The notes under the pieces are model-generated. The model was given only the letters and a program-made list of their open reading frames with translations. It ran no database searches and had not been told where the DNA came from. 27,046 nucleotides of DNA from Flavobacteriales bacterium (GTDB lineage: Bacteria > Bacteroidota > Bacteroidia > Flavobacteriales > BACL11), in assembly GCA_002730985.1 (NCBI GenBank), contig PCBP01000078.1, forward strand, positions 1 to 27,046. The letters are read 5' to 3'. Shown here piece by piece: positions 1 through 9,544 of this stretch (its first letter is position 1; every line of letters starts with the position of its first letter). Position numbers and translations under genes: made by a program.

Positions 1-2063
1 GAAAGCTTGATGATATTGTAGAGACATCAATATATGCAGGCAAGAAAACAGAAGTTATATTGCTTGATAACAGCTCTGCTGGGCTATCATTAAATAATGC
101 GAGACAGATATATAGGCATGTTGCCGGATTAAACATTTATCAAAATGATGACGCTGGTTTACAATTAAATGTAGGAGGGAGAGGCTTGGATCCAAATAGA
201 ACATCAAATTTTAATACTAGGCAGAATGGATATGATATTAGTGCAGATGTTCTTGGTTATCCCGAAAGTTATTATACCCCTCCTGCAGAGGCATTACAGA
301 GAATTGAAATTGTTAGAGGCGCAGCATCATTACAGTATGGAACTCAATTTGGAGGGCTTATTAATTTTGTCTTGAAAGCCCCTTCTAGAAATGAAGGTAA
401 TAAATATACAATTAGATCAACTGCTGGAAGCAATTCTCTCTTTACTAATTTTTTTAGTATTGACGGAACCAATAAAGATATTTCATATTATTCCTTTATA
501 AATTATAAAAAAGGAGATGGGTTTAGAGAAAATTCAAATTTTGAATCCACAAATGGATATATCTATTTCAATAAGAGTATAAATAAAAGACTATTGGCAT
601 CATTCGAGTTTACTATTTTAGATTACTTGGCACAACAAGCTGGTGGATTAAATGACCAAATGTTTCTTGCAGATCCATTACAATCTAATAGATCTAGAAA
701 TTGGTTTAAAGTAAATTGGCTACTGTATAATTTAAAATTAAATTATAAGCAATCAGAAAATAGTCACCATACCCTTAGTGTATTTGGCTTGGATGCTGAA
801 AGGTTTGCACTTGGATATAGGTCAAATCGTGTTGTCCAAGAAGATCCTATGATAGAACGGGACTTAATACGTGGGGAGTTTGACAATATAGGAATGGAGT
901 ATAAAATACTTTTGCGGAGAAAGATAAAAGATATTCGAACTGCTAATCTCTTAGGTTTTAAATTTTACAAATCAAATAATACAAGTATGCAAGGGCCTGG
1001 ATCAGATGGTGTAGGGCCAGATTTTAATTTTTACTATGATGTGTCTCCATATTATAAGAATCAATCATCTTATAAATACCCTAATCTGAATGCTGCTTTT
1101 TTTACTGAGAATATTATATATTTTAATCAGAAATTTTCTATTACACCAGGAATGAGATATGAAAAAATTGAGACTACAAGTGACGGAAATTATGTCTTCA
1201 TATTAGTTGACGGAGCAAACAACCCTATAACAAATACAATAGAATATAATAAAACAAATAACAGTAGAGATTTTATTTTGTTAGGACTAGGCTTTTCTTA
1301 TAAGAAAAATAAGGCGTTGAATTGTTATGGAAATATCTCTCAGAATTATAGATCTGTTACTTTTTCAGATATAAGCATTGTTAATCCTGCCTATATAATT
1401 AATCCTGATATAGATGATGAAGAAGGGTATACAGCAGACTTAGGAGTTAGAGGGAATATTAAGAGCCGGGTTTCATATGATATTAATATTTTTTATTTGT
1501 TATATGAGCAAAGAATTGGATTTGTTCAGAAGCTTCAAAATGATGGCAATATTAAAAGTGAAAGAGGTAATGTAGGAGATGCAAGAATTGCAGGTTTAGA
1601 ATCCTTAATTGATATTAAGATATTGGACATTAATCATACTGAACTCAAATGTAATTACTATATTAACACATCATTTATCAAATCGGAATATATTAATTCC
1701 CAGCAAAATGGAATTCAAGGGAATTCGGTTGAATTTGTTCCAGCAATAAATTTAAAAACTGGCTTTAATCTTTCATACAAGGCTTTAACATCAAACATCC
1801 AATTTACTTATCTAAGCCAACAATATACTGATGCAACAAATGCAATCGAAGGTAATTTAAGTGGAGTTATCGGAGAAATTCCAGAGTACAAGATATTTGA
1901 TCTTAGTTTGGCTTATCAGAGAAATAAATATAAAATTGAATCTGGGGTGAATAATTTATTGAACGCTTCTTATTTCACTAGAAGAGCGACAGGTTATCCT
2001 GGGCCTGGGATTATCCCATCTCCCCCACGAAATTATCATATTACATTAGAGCTACAATTTTGA
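1..2063 (+). CDS. FecA-like TonB-dependent outer-membrane receptor (5' end outside window)
   Basis: The reading frame is open from base 3 with no stop before the TAA/TGA region at 2061-2063, so the gene starts upstream of the window; the TTG at base 60 is only an internal leucine codon. The visible part begins with a stretch typical of the plug domain of FecA-type receptors (YAGKKTEVI, then LNVGGRGLDPNR and a plug end at QRIEIVRGAASLQYGTQFGG), followed by about 550 residues rich in alternating aromatic strands, as in a 22-strand beta-barrel, ending in the aromatic terminal strand LELQF. FecA-like proteins import ferric citrate or similar chelates through the outer membrane using TonB energy. 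It precedes a heme-uptake gene set on the same strand (62 bases to the next gene), which supports an iron-related substrate. The exact ligand cannot be read from the sequence. Confidence 0.9.
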   Translation, partial: KLDDIVETSIYAGKKTEVILLDNSSAGLSLNNARQIYRHVAGLNIYQNDDAGLQLNVGGRGLDPNRTSNFNTRQNGYDISADVLGYPESYYTPPAEALQRIEIVRGAASLQYGTQFGGLINFVLKAPSRNEGNKYTIRSTAGSNSLFTNFFSIDGTNKDISYYSFINYKKGDGFRENSNFESTNGYIYFNKSINKRLLASFEFTILDYLAQQAGGLNDQMFLADPLQSNRSRNWFKVNWLLYNLKLNYKQSENSHHTLSVFGLDAERFALGYRSNRVVQEDPMIERDLIRGEFDNIGMEYKILLRRKIKDIRTANLLGFKFYKSNNTSMQGPGSDGVGPDFNFYYDVSPYYKNQSSYKYPNLNAAFFTENIIYFNQKFSITPGMRYEKIETTSDGNYVFILVDGANNPITNTIEYNKTNNSRDFILLGLGFSYKKNKALNCYGNISQNYRSVTFSDISIVNPAYIINPDIDDEEGYTADLGVRGNIKSRVSYDINIFYLLYEQRIGFVQKLQNDGNIKSERGNVGDARIAGLESLIDIKILDINHTELKCNYYINTSFIKSEYINSQQNGIQGNSVEFVPAINLKTGFNLSYKALTSNIQFTYLSQQYTDATNAIEGNLSGVIGEIPEYKIFDLSLAYQRNKYKIESGVNNLLNASYFTRRATGYPGPGIIPSPPRNYHITLELQF

Positions 2064-2125
2064 TAATATCATACTAATCTATGACTATAAAATATTAATT
2101 TTACAAACTTTTTAAAAACAAAAAA

Positions 2126-3379
2126 ATGACAAGAACAATTACCACTTTAATCTTAATGATCTTTTTAGGAAAAATATTAATAGCACAGAGTAATCAACTC
2201 TCTTTAAATTCAGGCTATACAAACCAAAGTTTCTACAGCATGCAAAATGGAGAGGTACTGAATACATCTAATCAAGATTGGGATATAGCATTTAGTACAG
2301 GAAGTTTCTCATCAACTATTAGGACAAATGATGGAAAAGGAGTTGAACTGTACACTTACCAGTTAGGAGATACGAGTGCATGGAACAATATTAATAGTAG
2401 CGATATAAATAATCTTTCAGAGCTTATGTTCAATACAGATACTAGTTGGCAATATGGAGCATTTGATATAAATCAAACTGGTGGATTTGATTATGGCTGG
2501 GGGATATATAATCTACAAACACATCATTTAATAGGGGACTCTCTTTTTTTAATTAAAACAATAAATGGTAACTGGAAGAAACTATGGATAAAAAATAAGA
2601 TTTCAGGTGAATATCAAATTAAATATGCTGATATTGATGGCAATAATGAGATAGATATAATTATTCCAGCTCTAAATTATTCAGATAAGAATTTTGTTTA
2701 TTATTCATTAGATAACGACTTGGTCTTAGATAGAGAGCCTAATAAAGAAGACTGGGACATTACCTTCACAAAATATATGACTTTATATCCTACCTCTCAA
2801 GGAGCATTTATGCCATATTCTGTAACTGGTGTTTTCCATAATGATGATGTGACAGTTGCTCAGGCAGATAATATCTCTTCACCATTAACTTATAATAATT
2901 ATAGTCTTCACACTTTTTCAAATATGATAAATACTATTGGTTTTGATTGGAAATTATTTCAAGGGAGTTATGTTATTGTAGATGATCGTTGTTATTTTAT
3001 TCGTGATCAGTTAGATAATATCTGGAGACTAACATTTGTAAACTTTGAAGGCACTTCCACAGGCAATATTGAATTCAATACTGAATTAGTAGGAAGTACG
3101 AATCTTGAATATTCAGAAAAAATAACTACACTAAAGACTTATCCTAATCCAGTGAATACTGGAGATAAACTTACATTAGTTTATGAATTAAAATCTAGTT
3201 GCTCTAAGTCAATGGTTAAGCTGTATGATGTTGCTGGAAATGAAGTATACAACTCAAGACTAGAAAATAATGGTTTGAGGTTACATACTATAGATACAGA
3301 GAATCTTAATTCAGGGGTTTATATTATCTCAATCAATATAGATGGAGTCCAGAGTTCCGATCGTGTAGTGATTAATTAA
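2126..3379 (+). CDS. HmuY-like secreted protein with T9SS sorting domain
   Basis: This 417-residue protein begins with a signal peptide (about residues 1-20, ending LIAQ). It carries the two paired signatures of the HmuY family: an early FYSMQNGE ... DWDIAF segment (about residues 32-52) and a later YYSLDND ... DWDITFTKY segment (about residues 192-218) followed by a tyrosine/valine-rich strand with VTGVFHN. HmuY proteins bind heme outside the cell and hand it to an HmuR receptor, whose likely gene starts 4 bases downstream. The last 80 residues (from TYPNPV to the end, with KLYDVAGNEV and SGVYIISI) form a type A T9SS C-terminal sorting domain, so the protein should be exported across the outer membrane and released or attached to the surface. 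The classical P. gingivalis HmuY is a lipoprotein, so this route is different. Heme ligands cannot be assigned by eye. Confidence 0.82.
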   Translation: MTRTITTLILMIFLGKILIAQSNQLSLNSGYTNQSFYSMQNGEVLNTSNQDWDIAFSTGSFSSTIRTNDGKGVELYTYQLGDTSAWNNINSSDINNLSELMFNTDTSWQYGAFDINQTGGFDYGWGIYNLQTHHLIGDSLFLIKTINGNWKKLWIKNKISGEYQIKYADIDGNNEIDIIIPALNYSDKNFVYYSLDNDLVLDREPNKEDWDITFTKYMTLYPTSQGAFMPYSVTGVFHNDDVTVAQADNISSPLTYNNYSLHTFSNMINTIGFDWKLFQGSYVIVDDRCYFIRDQLDNIWRLTFVNFEGTSTGNIEFNTELVGSTNLEYSEKITTLKTYPNPVNTGDKLTLVYELKSSCSKSMVKLYDVAGNEVYNSRLENNGLRLHTIDTENLNSGVYIISINIDGVQSSDRVVIN

Positions 3380-3383
3380 AGTT

Positions 3384-5375
3384 ATGAGATATGTACTGCT
3401 GTGTATTTTTAGTTGTTATCTTAAGCAAGCTTATTGTCAAGACACACTATTTAGAGATTTAAAAGAAGTAGTAGTAACGGGTCAGTTAACAGAGAAATCT
3501 GCTGAAGATGCTGTGCATAAGGTTCGTGTTATATCAGGAAAAGAATTAAATTCAGGATTATTTACAGATCTGGGACAAGTTCTAGAGAAAGAATTAAACA
3601 TTAAATTGTCTCAGGATAATGTCTTAGGTTCTAGCATATCAATACAAGGCATGTCTGGGCAGAATGTTAAGATATTAATTGATGAAATCCCAGTAATAGG
3701 CAGGTTAAATGGTAATATAGACTTATCACAGATTAGTTTAAATAATATTGAACGTATAGAGATTATTGAAGGACCTTTATCTACACTATATGGAACCGAT
3801 GCTCTAGCAGGCACAATAAATATTATCACTAATAAGAACCCTAGTTTTAAAAAAATATTTAATACATATTATGAGACAGTGGGAAGATACAATTTTGACT
3901 TTATGCTTTCTAATAATCAGAATCATAAGACAATAAATTATGAGTTTGCAAGAAATTATTTTAATGGTTGGTCTGAGAATCAGAAATTCAAGATTATACC
4001 TGCTGAGGAGTTAGCTGATGAGAATAGATTTAAACAATGGAAACCCAAAGAGCAATTTATAAATAAGATTCAATATAACCTACAAAGAAAAAATCTTAAA
4101 ATCTATAATTATGTTGAATCTTTCTGTGAAAAGATAACAAATCTTGGACTGCCTAGGGGTCCTTATTCTGAGAATGCATTCGATGAATATTATCATACTT
4201 ACAGGATAAATATTGGTTCTAATATTGATCTAATAAATGATCAGAGAAGAATTAAAATTCTGCTAGCTTACAACAGTTATGTCAGGCAGAAGGAAACATT
4301 TTATAAGGATCTAACGACTCTTTCCTCAATATTAGTGCAAGACCCCAGTTCTCAAGACACCTCTTCTTTTAATCTAATGTTAGCAAAAGTTATCATTTCT
4401 ACTGGTTATAATAATAACCTCGAATACCAAATTGGTATAGAAGCACAGTCAGAGACTGCAAGAGGAGACCGGATTTCAAATACTAGCCAGGTAAAATCAG
4501 ATTATGCTCTTTTTTCTACAATGGAATATAACCTAAATAATATTATTACATTCAGACCATCAGCTAGATTCATCTATAATACTAAATATAAAGCACCATT
4601 TATACCTGCTTTTAATGTGCTTATAGATCTTAATCAATATAAGTTTCGTCTAGGTTTAGCACAAGGGTACCGTGCTCCAAGCCTCAAAGAACTCTACATG
4701 GAGTTCATAGACATTAATCATAACATAGTAGGCAACGGAGACCTTTTAGCAGAAGAATCATCTAATTATCATATTAATAACTCCTATACCTATGCTAATT
4801 CAAATGTTGTGCTAAAGACAGAGGTTAATCTTTTTTATAATGCTATAACTAATAAAATTGATTTAACTAACTCAACAACAAATGACAATCAATATAGTTA
4901 TTTTAATGTTGAGGAATATAAAACAAAAGGCCTATCTACTAATTTTCGTATATTAATAGAAGGTGCTGAAGTGAATCTAGGTTTGGCACATACAGGCAGA
5001 TATAATAAGTTGTCTAATTCAGAGAATATTACTAAATTTAATTTTTCAACAGATTATAGTTTAAGTACTGTCATAAATTTCGGCAGCAAGACTAAATTAA
5101 ATATGTTTTATAAGAATGTAGGCAGGCTTCCTAGTTTCTGGATGGATGAAGATAATATAGTAGAATCATATACAGATGCTTATAGCTTACTCGATTTATC
5201 AGTTAACAGAAGGATTAGTGAATCGTTTATTTTCTCTATGGGAGGAAGGAATTTACTTAACATAAAAAATATTAAGAGAACCAATGATTTAGGCGAAGTA
5301 CATTCATCTTCAAATAATAATGTGCCTATTGGATATGGAAGAACCTTCTTCATGAGTCTAAACTTTAAATTATGA
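3384..5375 (+). CDS. HmuR-like TonB-dependent heme receptor
   Basis: The 663-residue protein has a short signal peptide (residues 1-19), then a plug domain beginning KEVVVTGQ (about residue 27) and including GMSGQNVKILID and IERIEIIEGPLSTLYGTDALAG, then a beta-barrel ending in a FKL terminal strand. Around residues 429-457 it has YRAP followed by NGDL and a glutamate, a form of the FRAP/NPxL box described for bacterial heme receptors such as HmuR. It lies between two HmuY-like genes: 4 bases after the first, and overlapping the second by the four bases ATGA, so it is translationally coupled to both. The role inferred is TonB-driven import of heme delivered by the neighbouring HmuY proteins. 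Uptake of another iron complex is possible, but the HmuY context makes heme the best choice. Confidence 0.85.
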   Translation: MRYVLLCIFSCYLKQAYCQDTLFRDLKEVVVTGQLTEKSAEDAVHKVRVISGKELNSGLFTDLGQVLEKELNIKLSQDNVLGSSISIQGMSGQNVKILIDEIPVIGRLNGNIDLSQISLNNIERIEIIEGPLSTLYGTDALAGTINIITNKNPSFKKIFNTYYETVGRYNFDFMLSNNQNHKTINYEFARNYFNGWSENQKFKIIPAEELADENRFKQWKPKEQFINKIQYNLQRKNLKIYNYVESFCEKITNLGLPRGPYSENAFDEYYHTYRINIGSNIDLINDQRRIKILLAYNSYVRQKETFYKDLTTLSSILVQDPSSQDTSSFNLMLAKVIISTGYNNNLEYQIGIEAQSETARGDRISNTSQVKSDYALFSTMEYNLNNIITFRPSARFIYNTKYKAPFIPAFNVLIDLNQYKFRLGLAQGYRAPSLKELYMEFIDINHNIVGNGDLLAEESSNYHINNSYTYANSNVVLKTEVNLFYNAITNKIDLTNSTTNDNQYSYFNVEEYKTKGLSTNFRILIEGAEVNLGLAHTGRYNKLSNSENITKFNFSTDYSLSTVINFGSKTKLNMFYKNVGRLPSFWMDEDNIVESYTDAYSLLDLSVNRRISESFIFSMGGRNLLNIKNIKRTNDLGEVHSSSNNNVPIGYGRTFFMSLNFKL

Positions 5376-6334
5376 AAAGAATAAATTTTGTCTATATTTT
5401 TCTGTTATGTGTTAGTTGTGAACAGAATGAGATTCCAATAGCACAGCATCCTATGGGAGTATCAGAGACAATACAAATTAATATGGGAAGCAACTATAGT
5501 CAACAGATCTTTTATAGTATGAAAGATAATATTAGCTTGGCAAACAACACAAAAACTGATTGGGATTTAGCATTTAGTTCATCTATTAATACCTCTAAAA
5601 TCATTATTAATTCTTCAACATTTAGTCAAATATCCGAGTTGGAAAATCATGTTTTTGAAGACCCTGTTGCTCTTACAGAGCTTATATGGCAATGGGATAG
5701 CCCCAAAGGGATTTACAATGGAACAGCCTTTAATAGTATGCAAAGTTCTACTACTTATATTCTTGACAGAGGTTATAATATAGATGGTACTGCAAGAGGT
5801 TATCGAAAAATTAGAATTGATTCTATAAATAACACATCGTATTTTATTACATATGCTAAATTGGACAATACAGATCTATATAATGTTGAGATTAAGAAAG
5901 ATGGTCTTTCAAATTTCCAATATTTTTCATTTAATGATAATATTGTAATTATTGAGCCTGACAAAGAAGAATGGGATTTAGTTTTTACACAATATACGCA
6001 TCTATTCCCTGATAATATTGAGACTCCTGCATATTTAGTGACAGGTGTGCTAACAAATTACCTAAATAACGTAATGGTAGCTAAGGATACTACAAATTCT
6101 TTTGAGCAAATCGGTCTAGATATGATTAATATTTATGATTTCTCCAATCATCAGGATGAGATTGGTTATAAATGGAAGGTTTTTGATTTTGAGACTCAAA
6201 CCTATACTGTACAAACAGAGATCACCTATATTATTAAGGATGTTTCTAATCGTTATTTCAAACTCCATTTTATAGACTTTTATGATGAGTATGGGGAAAA
6301 GGGCTCTCCAAAATTTGAAGTACAAGAATTATAA
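5372..6334 (+). CDS. HmuY-like lipoprotein
   Basis: The start ATG overlaps the TGA stop of the receptor gene (ATGA), indicating coupling. The 320-residue product begins with a lipoprotein signal ending CVSC (Cys at residue 16), so it should be lipid-anchored, probably at the cell surface. It shows the same two HmuY signatures as the gene at 2126: FYSMKDN ... DWDLAF near residues 48-67 and YFSFNDN ... EWDLVFTQY near residues 188-210, followed by LVTGVLTN. It lacks a T9SS tail. The protein is therefore a paralogue of the T9SS-exported HmuY-like protein and likely binds heme or a related ligand for the receptor encoded just upstream. It is the last gene of the plus-strand cluster and converges on the next gene with a 32-base gap. 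Confidence 0.8.
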   Translation: MKRINFVYIFLLCVSCEQNEIPIAQHPMGVSETIQINMGSNYSQQIFYSMKDNISLANNTKTDWDLAFSSSINTSKIIINSSTFSQISELENHVFEDPVALTELIWQWDSPKGIYNGTAFNSMQSSTTYILDRGYNIDGTARGYRKIRIDSINNTSYFITYAKLDNTDLYNVEIKKDGLSNFQYFSFNDNIVIIEPDKEEWDLVFTQYTHLFPDNIETPAYLVTGVLTNYLNNVMVAKDTTNSFEQIGLDMINIYDFSNHQDEIGYKWKVFDFETQTYTVQTEITYIIKDVSNRYFKLHFIDFYDEYGEKGSPKFEVQEL

Positions 6335-6366
6335 AAGGCTACTAGATTTTATGATTGGATCGATTA

Positions 6367-7455
6367 TTATTCAATCCAATCTGCAATAAATATATTTGTG
6401 TTCCTTGTGCCTCCATTGTTTCGGTTAGATGAAAAAACGATTTTTTTACCATCATTTGAGAAAACTGGAAAAGAAGCAAATTTTTTATCGTATGTAATTT
6501 GCTCTAAATTATTTCCATCAATATCTATCATATATAAATTAAAAGGAAATCCTATTTTACTTTCATGATTTGAGCAAAAAATAATTTTCTTATCGCTTGG
6601 GTGAAAAAAAGGTGACCAATTTGCCTTGCCTAGATTTGTCACCTTTTTTAAATCGGTTCCATCAATATTACATGTATAAATTTCCATTTCAGTTGGCTGA
6701 ACTAATCCCTTTGCTAAAAGGTCTTTATATTCTTTAATTTTTTCGTCTGTATTTGGTCTAGATGCCCTGAAAACTAGTTTCCTGCCATCGTTTGAAAAGA
6801 AAGCGCCTCCATCATAGCCTAATTGATTTGTTACTTGCTTTATATTTGAGCCATCAATATTACATGTATATAATTCTAAGTCCCCTGAACGAATTGAAGT
6901 AAATACTATTTTATCTCCTTTAGGAGATACTGTGGCCTCCGCATCATAGCCTTGATGTTTAGTTAATCTCTTTATAACATTTCCATCAAGATCTGAAATA
7001 AAAATATCATAAGAGTCATATATAGGCCATACATATTTTCCATTTACTCTCCTTTCAGGAACATGTGGGCACTTTGCATTTTCTAAATGAGTAGAAGCAT
7101 ATATGATTGATGTGTCACCAGGCATAAAATATGAGCATGTAGTTCTCCCCATACCTAGACTTACCATTTTAGGCATTTCAAAAGCTAAATTATAATTATT
7201 TGTGTCTATAATATATATTTGATCACAACTTTGTCCCCAATTTTCATTTGTAGCTTGAAATATTAATTTAGAATCATCAAAACTCCAATAAGCTTCAGCA
7301 TTTTCACCACCAAAAGTTAATTGCTTTAAATTCTTAAAGTGAGTTTCTTTACTATATATAAGTGAATTCTTATTTGATTTAACAATGTTTTTTTTCTTAA
7401 ATTGTGCTATGCCAATCAATGGAAAAAAAAGCATTAAAAAAACTAGTTTTTTCAT
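6367..7455 (-). CDS. TolB-like WD40/PD40 beta-propeller protein
   Basis: The 362-residue protein starts with a signal peptide (residues 1-17, ending GIAQ). The remainder is made of repeated PD40-type blades, recognisable by recurring units such as AYWSFDDSKLIF, ATVSPKGDKIVFTS, AFFSNDGRKLVFRAS, PFFHPSDKKIIFCSN and PVFSNDGKKIVFSSNR, each followed by a short strand naming an item (ELYTCNIDG, EIYTCNIDG, NLYMIDIDG). This is the TolB-type beta-propeller fold; in Bacteroidota such exported proteins are periplasmic or secreted and of unknown substrate. It is divergent from an M28 peptidase with 43 bases between the start codons, which suggests shared control and perhaps a joint role in peptide processing (inference). 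A -7 box lies 24 bases upstream of the start. Confidence 0.8.
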   Translation of the reverse strand: MKKLVFLMLFFPLIGIAQFKKKNIVKSNKNSLIYSKETHFKNLKQLTFGGENAEAYWSFDDSKLIFQATNENWGQSCDQIYIIDTNNYNLAFEMPKMVSLGMGRTTCSYFMPGDTSIIYASTHLENAKCPHVPERRVNGKYVWPIYDSYDIFISDLDGNVIKRLTKHQGYDAEATVSPKGDKIVFTSIRSGDLELYTCNIDGSNIKQVTNQLGYDGGAFFSNDGRKLVFRASRPNTDEKIKEYKDLLAKGLVQPTEMEIYTCNIDGTDLKKVTNLGKANWSPFFHPSDKKIIFCSNHESKIGFPFNLYMIDIDGNNLEQITYDKKFASFPVFSNDGKKIVFSSNRNNGGTRNTNIFIADWIE

Positions 7456-7478
7456 ATTTTTGTTTTAATAAAACTTTA

Positions 7479-7486
7479 CAAAAATA
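7479..7486 (-). promoter_or_regulatory. -7 promoter box for the TolB-like gene
   Basis: On the minus strand the octamer reads TATTTTTG, a full match to the Bacteroidota -7 consensus TAnnTTTG, with its last base 23 bases before the ATG of the TolB-like gene. No well-spaced TTTG -33 element was found. The box lies in the 43-base divergent spacer, so the promoter of the M28 peptidase must overlap the same stretch. Confidence 0.5.
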
Positions 7487-7498
7487 ACTATTTTAATT

Positions 7499-8719
7499 AT
7501 GAAAAAATTAATTCAAAGCCTTTTATTCTTATTAATTTCCATATCCTTTTCTCAAGCACAAGACAAACAAAAAATATTAGAAAGCATGAGAATGGAGGTG
7601 TCTTATTTAGCAGCTGATGAACTTGAAGGAAGGGCAACTGGAACACAAGGAGAAACAAAAGCTGCAGAATATATTGTCTTAAAATTTAAAGAATATAATT
7701 TATTACCAAAAGGAGAAGAAGAATTTTTTCAGTTTTTTGAAGCAAAAATTAGAAAAAACCCACATAGCCAAGAAGTAAAAGAAAAGATTATTGGAAAAAA
7801 TGTAGTTGGATACCTTAACAATAATGCTGACGAAACAATAATTATTGGAGCACACTATGATCATGTAGGGTATGGCTCATTTGGATCGTTATATGTCGGA
7901 GAAAAAGAGGTTCATAATGGAGCAGATGACAATGCAAGTGGAGTAAGCATTTTAATTAATCTAGCAAAATCTTTACAAGAAATTAAAGATTATAATTATT
8001 TATTTATCGCATTTTCAGGTGAAGAACATGGTCTATTTGGCTCATCATATTATGCAAAAAATCCAACAATTGATTTAAAGAAAGTTAGATTTATGATTAA
8101 TTTCGATATGGTTGGGAGATTAAATAATGATAGGTTGCTTGCTATTAATGGTGTTGGGACAAGTAATGAGTGGATAGATTTAATTAATAAATCAAATAAA
8201 TATGATTTGAAATTAAAAACAACAGAATCTGGTATTGGACCATCTGATCATACATCATTTTATTTACAAAACATTCCATCTATTCATTTTTTTACTGGGC
8301 AGCATGAAGATTATCATAAGCCTTCTGATGATGTTGAAAAAATTAATTTTGATGGTATGTATATAATATATGACTATGTTAAAGAGATTATTAATAATTC
8401 ATTAGAGATAAAAGAATTTTCTTTCCAAGAGACTAAGAGTGATACAACAATTACTCCAAGATTTAAAGTTACACTTGGAGTAATGCCAGATTATTTATTT
8501 GATAGTGAGGGTATGAGAATTGATGGTGTTTCTAAGGGGAAAACAGCTTATACATATGGTATTTTAAAAGGAGATATTGTTTTAAAAATGGGAGAAATAG
8601 ATGTGAAAGATATGATGAGTTATATGCATGCATTAAGCCAATTTAATCATGGAGACACTACTATAGTTAAAATAAATAGAAATTCAAAAATTATAGAAAC
8701 TGAGATAGTTTTTCAATAA
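7499..8719 (+). CDS. Exported M28 family metallopeptidase with C-terminal PDZ domain
   Basis: The 406-residue protein has a signal peptide (residues 1-20, SFSQA) and the complete co-catalytic zinc site of M28 aminopeptidases: GAHYDHVG (His119, Asp121), NGADDNASG (Asp143), SGEEHGLFG (Glu175/Glu176), NFDMVGR (Asp203) and DYHKPSDD (His273). Residues about 320-406 form a PDZ-like domain (RIDGVSKGKTAY, GILKGDIVLKMG, VKINRN), a common partner of M28 peptidases in Bacteroidota. It should cleave N-terminal residues from peptides in the periplasm or outside the cell. It is divergent from the TolB-like gene, with 43 bases between them, and convergent with sdhB, 75 bases away. All metal ligands are present, so an active enzyme is expected; substrate preference is unknown. 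Confidence 0.9.
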   Translation: MKKLIQSLLFLLISISFSQAQDKQKILESMRMEVSYLAADELEGRATGTQGETKAAEYIVLKFKEYNLLPKGEEEFFQFFEAKIRKNPHSQEVKEKIIGKNVVGYLNNNADETIIIGAHYDHVGYGSFGSLYVGEKEVHNGADDNASGVSILINLAKSLQEIKDYNYLFIAFSGEEHGLFGSSYYAKNPTIDLKKVRFMINFDMVGRLNNDRLLAINGVGTSNEWIDLINKSNKYDLKLKTTESGIGPSDHTSFYLQNIPSIHFFTGQHEDYHKPSDDVEKINFDGMYIIYDYVKEIINNSLEIKEFSFQETKSDTTITPRFKVTLGVMPDYLFDSEGMRIDGVSKGKTAYTYGILKGDIVLKMGEIDVKDMMSYMHALSQFNHGDTTIVKINRNSKIIETEIVFQ

Positions 8720-8794
8720 TAATTTTTAGTTTCAATCTAATAGCCTGTAAAATTTTTTGATTTTATTTTTGAATCTAGTATATTGTAAGATGTA

Positions 8795-9544
8795 TTACTT
8801 TGTGGAAAGAGTTGCCGAAAGATATTCTCTATTCAATTTTGCGATATTTTCTAATGATATTCCCTTGGGACACTCAATTTCACACGCTCCAGTGTTACTA
8901 CAATTGCCAAATCCTTCTTTGTCCATTTGTTTGACCATATTTATAACTCGTTCTTTCGCTTCAACTCTTCCTTGAGGTAGCATTGCATATTGAGATACTT
9001 TAGCTGAAACAAATAACATGGCTGAAGAATTCTTGCATGTGGCAACGCAGGCGGCACAACCAATACAAGTTGCTGCATCAAATGATTTGTCTGCATCATT
9101 TTTTGGTATTGGTGTTAGATTTGCATCCTGAGTATTACCTGAAGTGTTTACAGATATGTATCCTCCTGCCTGTTGAATTCTGTCAAATGCAGTTCTATCA
9201 ACTACTAGGTCTTTAATAATAGGTAAAGCTTTTGCTCTCCATGGCTCTATATAGATGGTTTCACCATCATTAAATTTTCTCATATGTAACTGACATGTTG
9301 TTACTCTTGAGTCTGGCCCATGTGCTTTTCCGTTTATATATAATGAGCACATACCACAAATCCCTTCTCTGCAATCATGGTCAAATGCTACTGGTTCCTC
9401 TCCTTTTTCTAATAAGTCATTATTAAGAATATCTAACATTTCTAAAAAAGATGAGTCTTTTGAAATATTTTTAACTGTATAAGTTGCAATTTTACCTTTT
9501 GAATCCCTGTTTTTTTGTCTCCAGATTTTTAAATTTAGTTTCAT
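8795..9544 (-). CDS. sdhB: Succinate dehydrogenase/fumarate reductase iron-sulfur subunit SdhB
   Basis: The 249-residue product has the expected length and all cluster ligands: the [2Fe-2S] set CREGICGMC with a later cysteine (C58, C63, C66, C84), then [11 protein letters not shown] (C160, C163, C166, C170) and the trailing C215, C221 and CP at C225, which together bind the [4Fe-4S] and [3Fe-4S] clusters. It passes electrons from the SdhA flavin to quinone in the membrane anchor SdhC (TCA cycle and respiratory complex II). The start codon overlaps the sdhA stop (TAATG), so the two are coupled. It is the last gene of the sdhC-sdhA-sdhB operon. No strong terminator hairpin was found in the 75 bases before the convergent peptidase gene. 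Confidence 0.96.
   Translation of the reverse strand: MKLNLKIWRQKNRDSKGKIATYTVKNISKDSSFLEMLDILNNDLLEKGEEPVAFDHDCREGICGMCSLYINGKAHGPDSRVTTCQLHMRKFNDGETIYIEPWRAKALPIIKDLVVDRTAFDRIQQAGGYISVNTSGNTQDANLTPIPKNDADKSFDAATCIGCAACVATCKNSSAMLFVSAKVSQYAMLPQGRVEAKERVINMVKQMDKEGFGNCSNTGACEIECPKGISLENIAKLNREYLSATLSTK

Noticed and set aside
6353..6381. Inverted repeat GATTGGAT ... ATCCAATC between the HmuY-like and TolB-like genes
   Set aside because: The 13-base loop and lack of a U-tract make it a poor terminator, and its second arm encodes the end of the TolB-like protein.
8757..8975. Plus-strand frame overlapping the end of sdhB
   Set aside because: It is antisense to the conserved C-terminus of SdhB and has no protein-like features.
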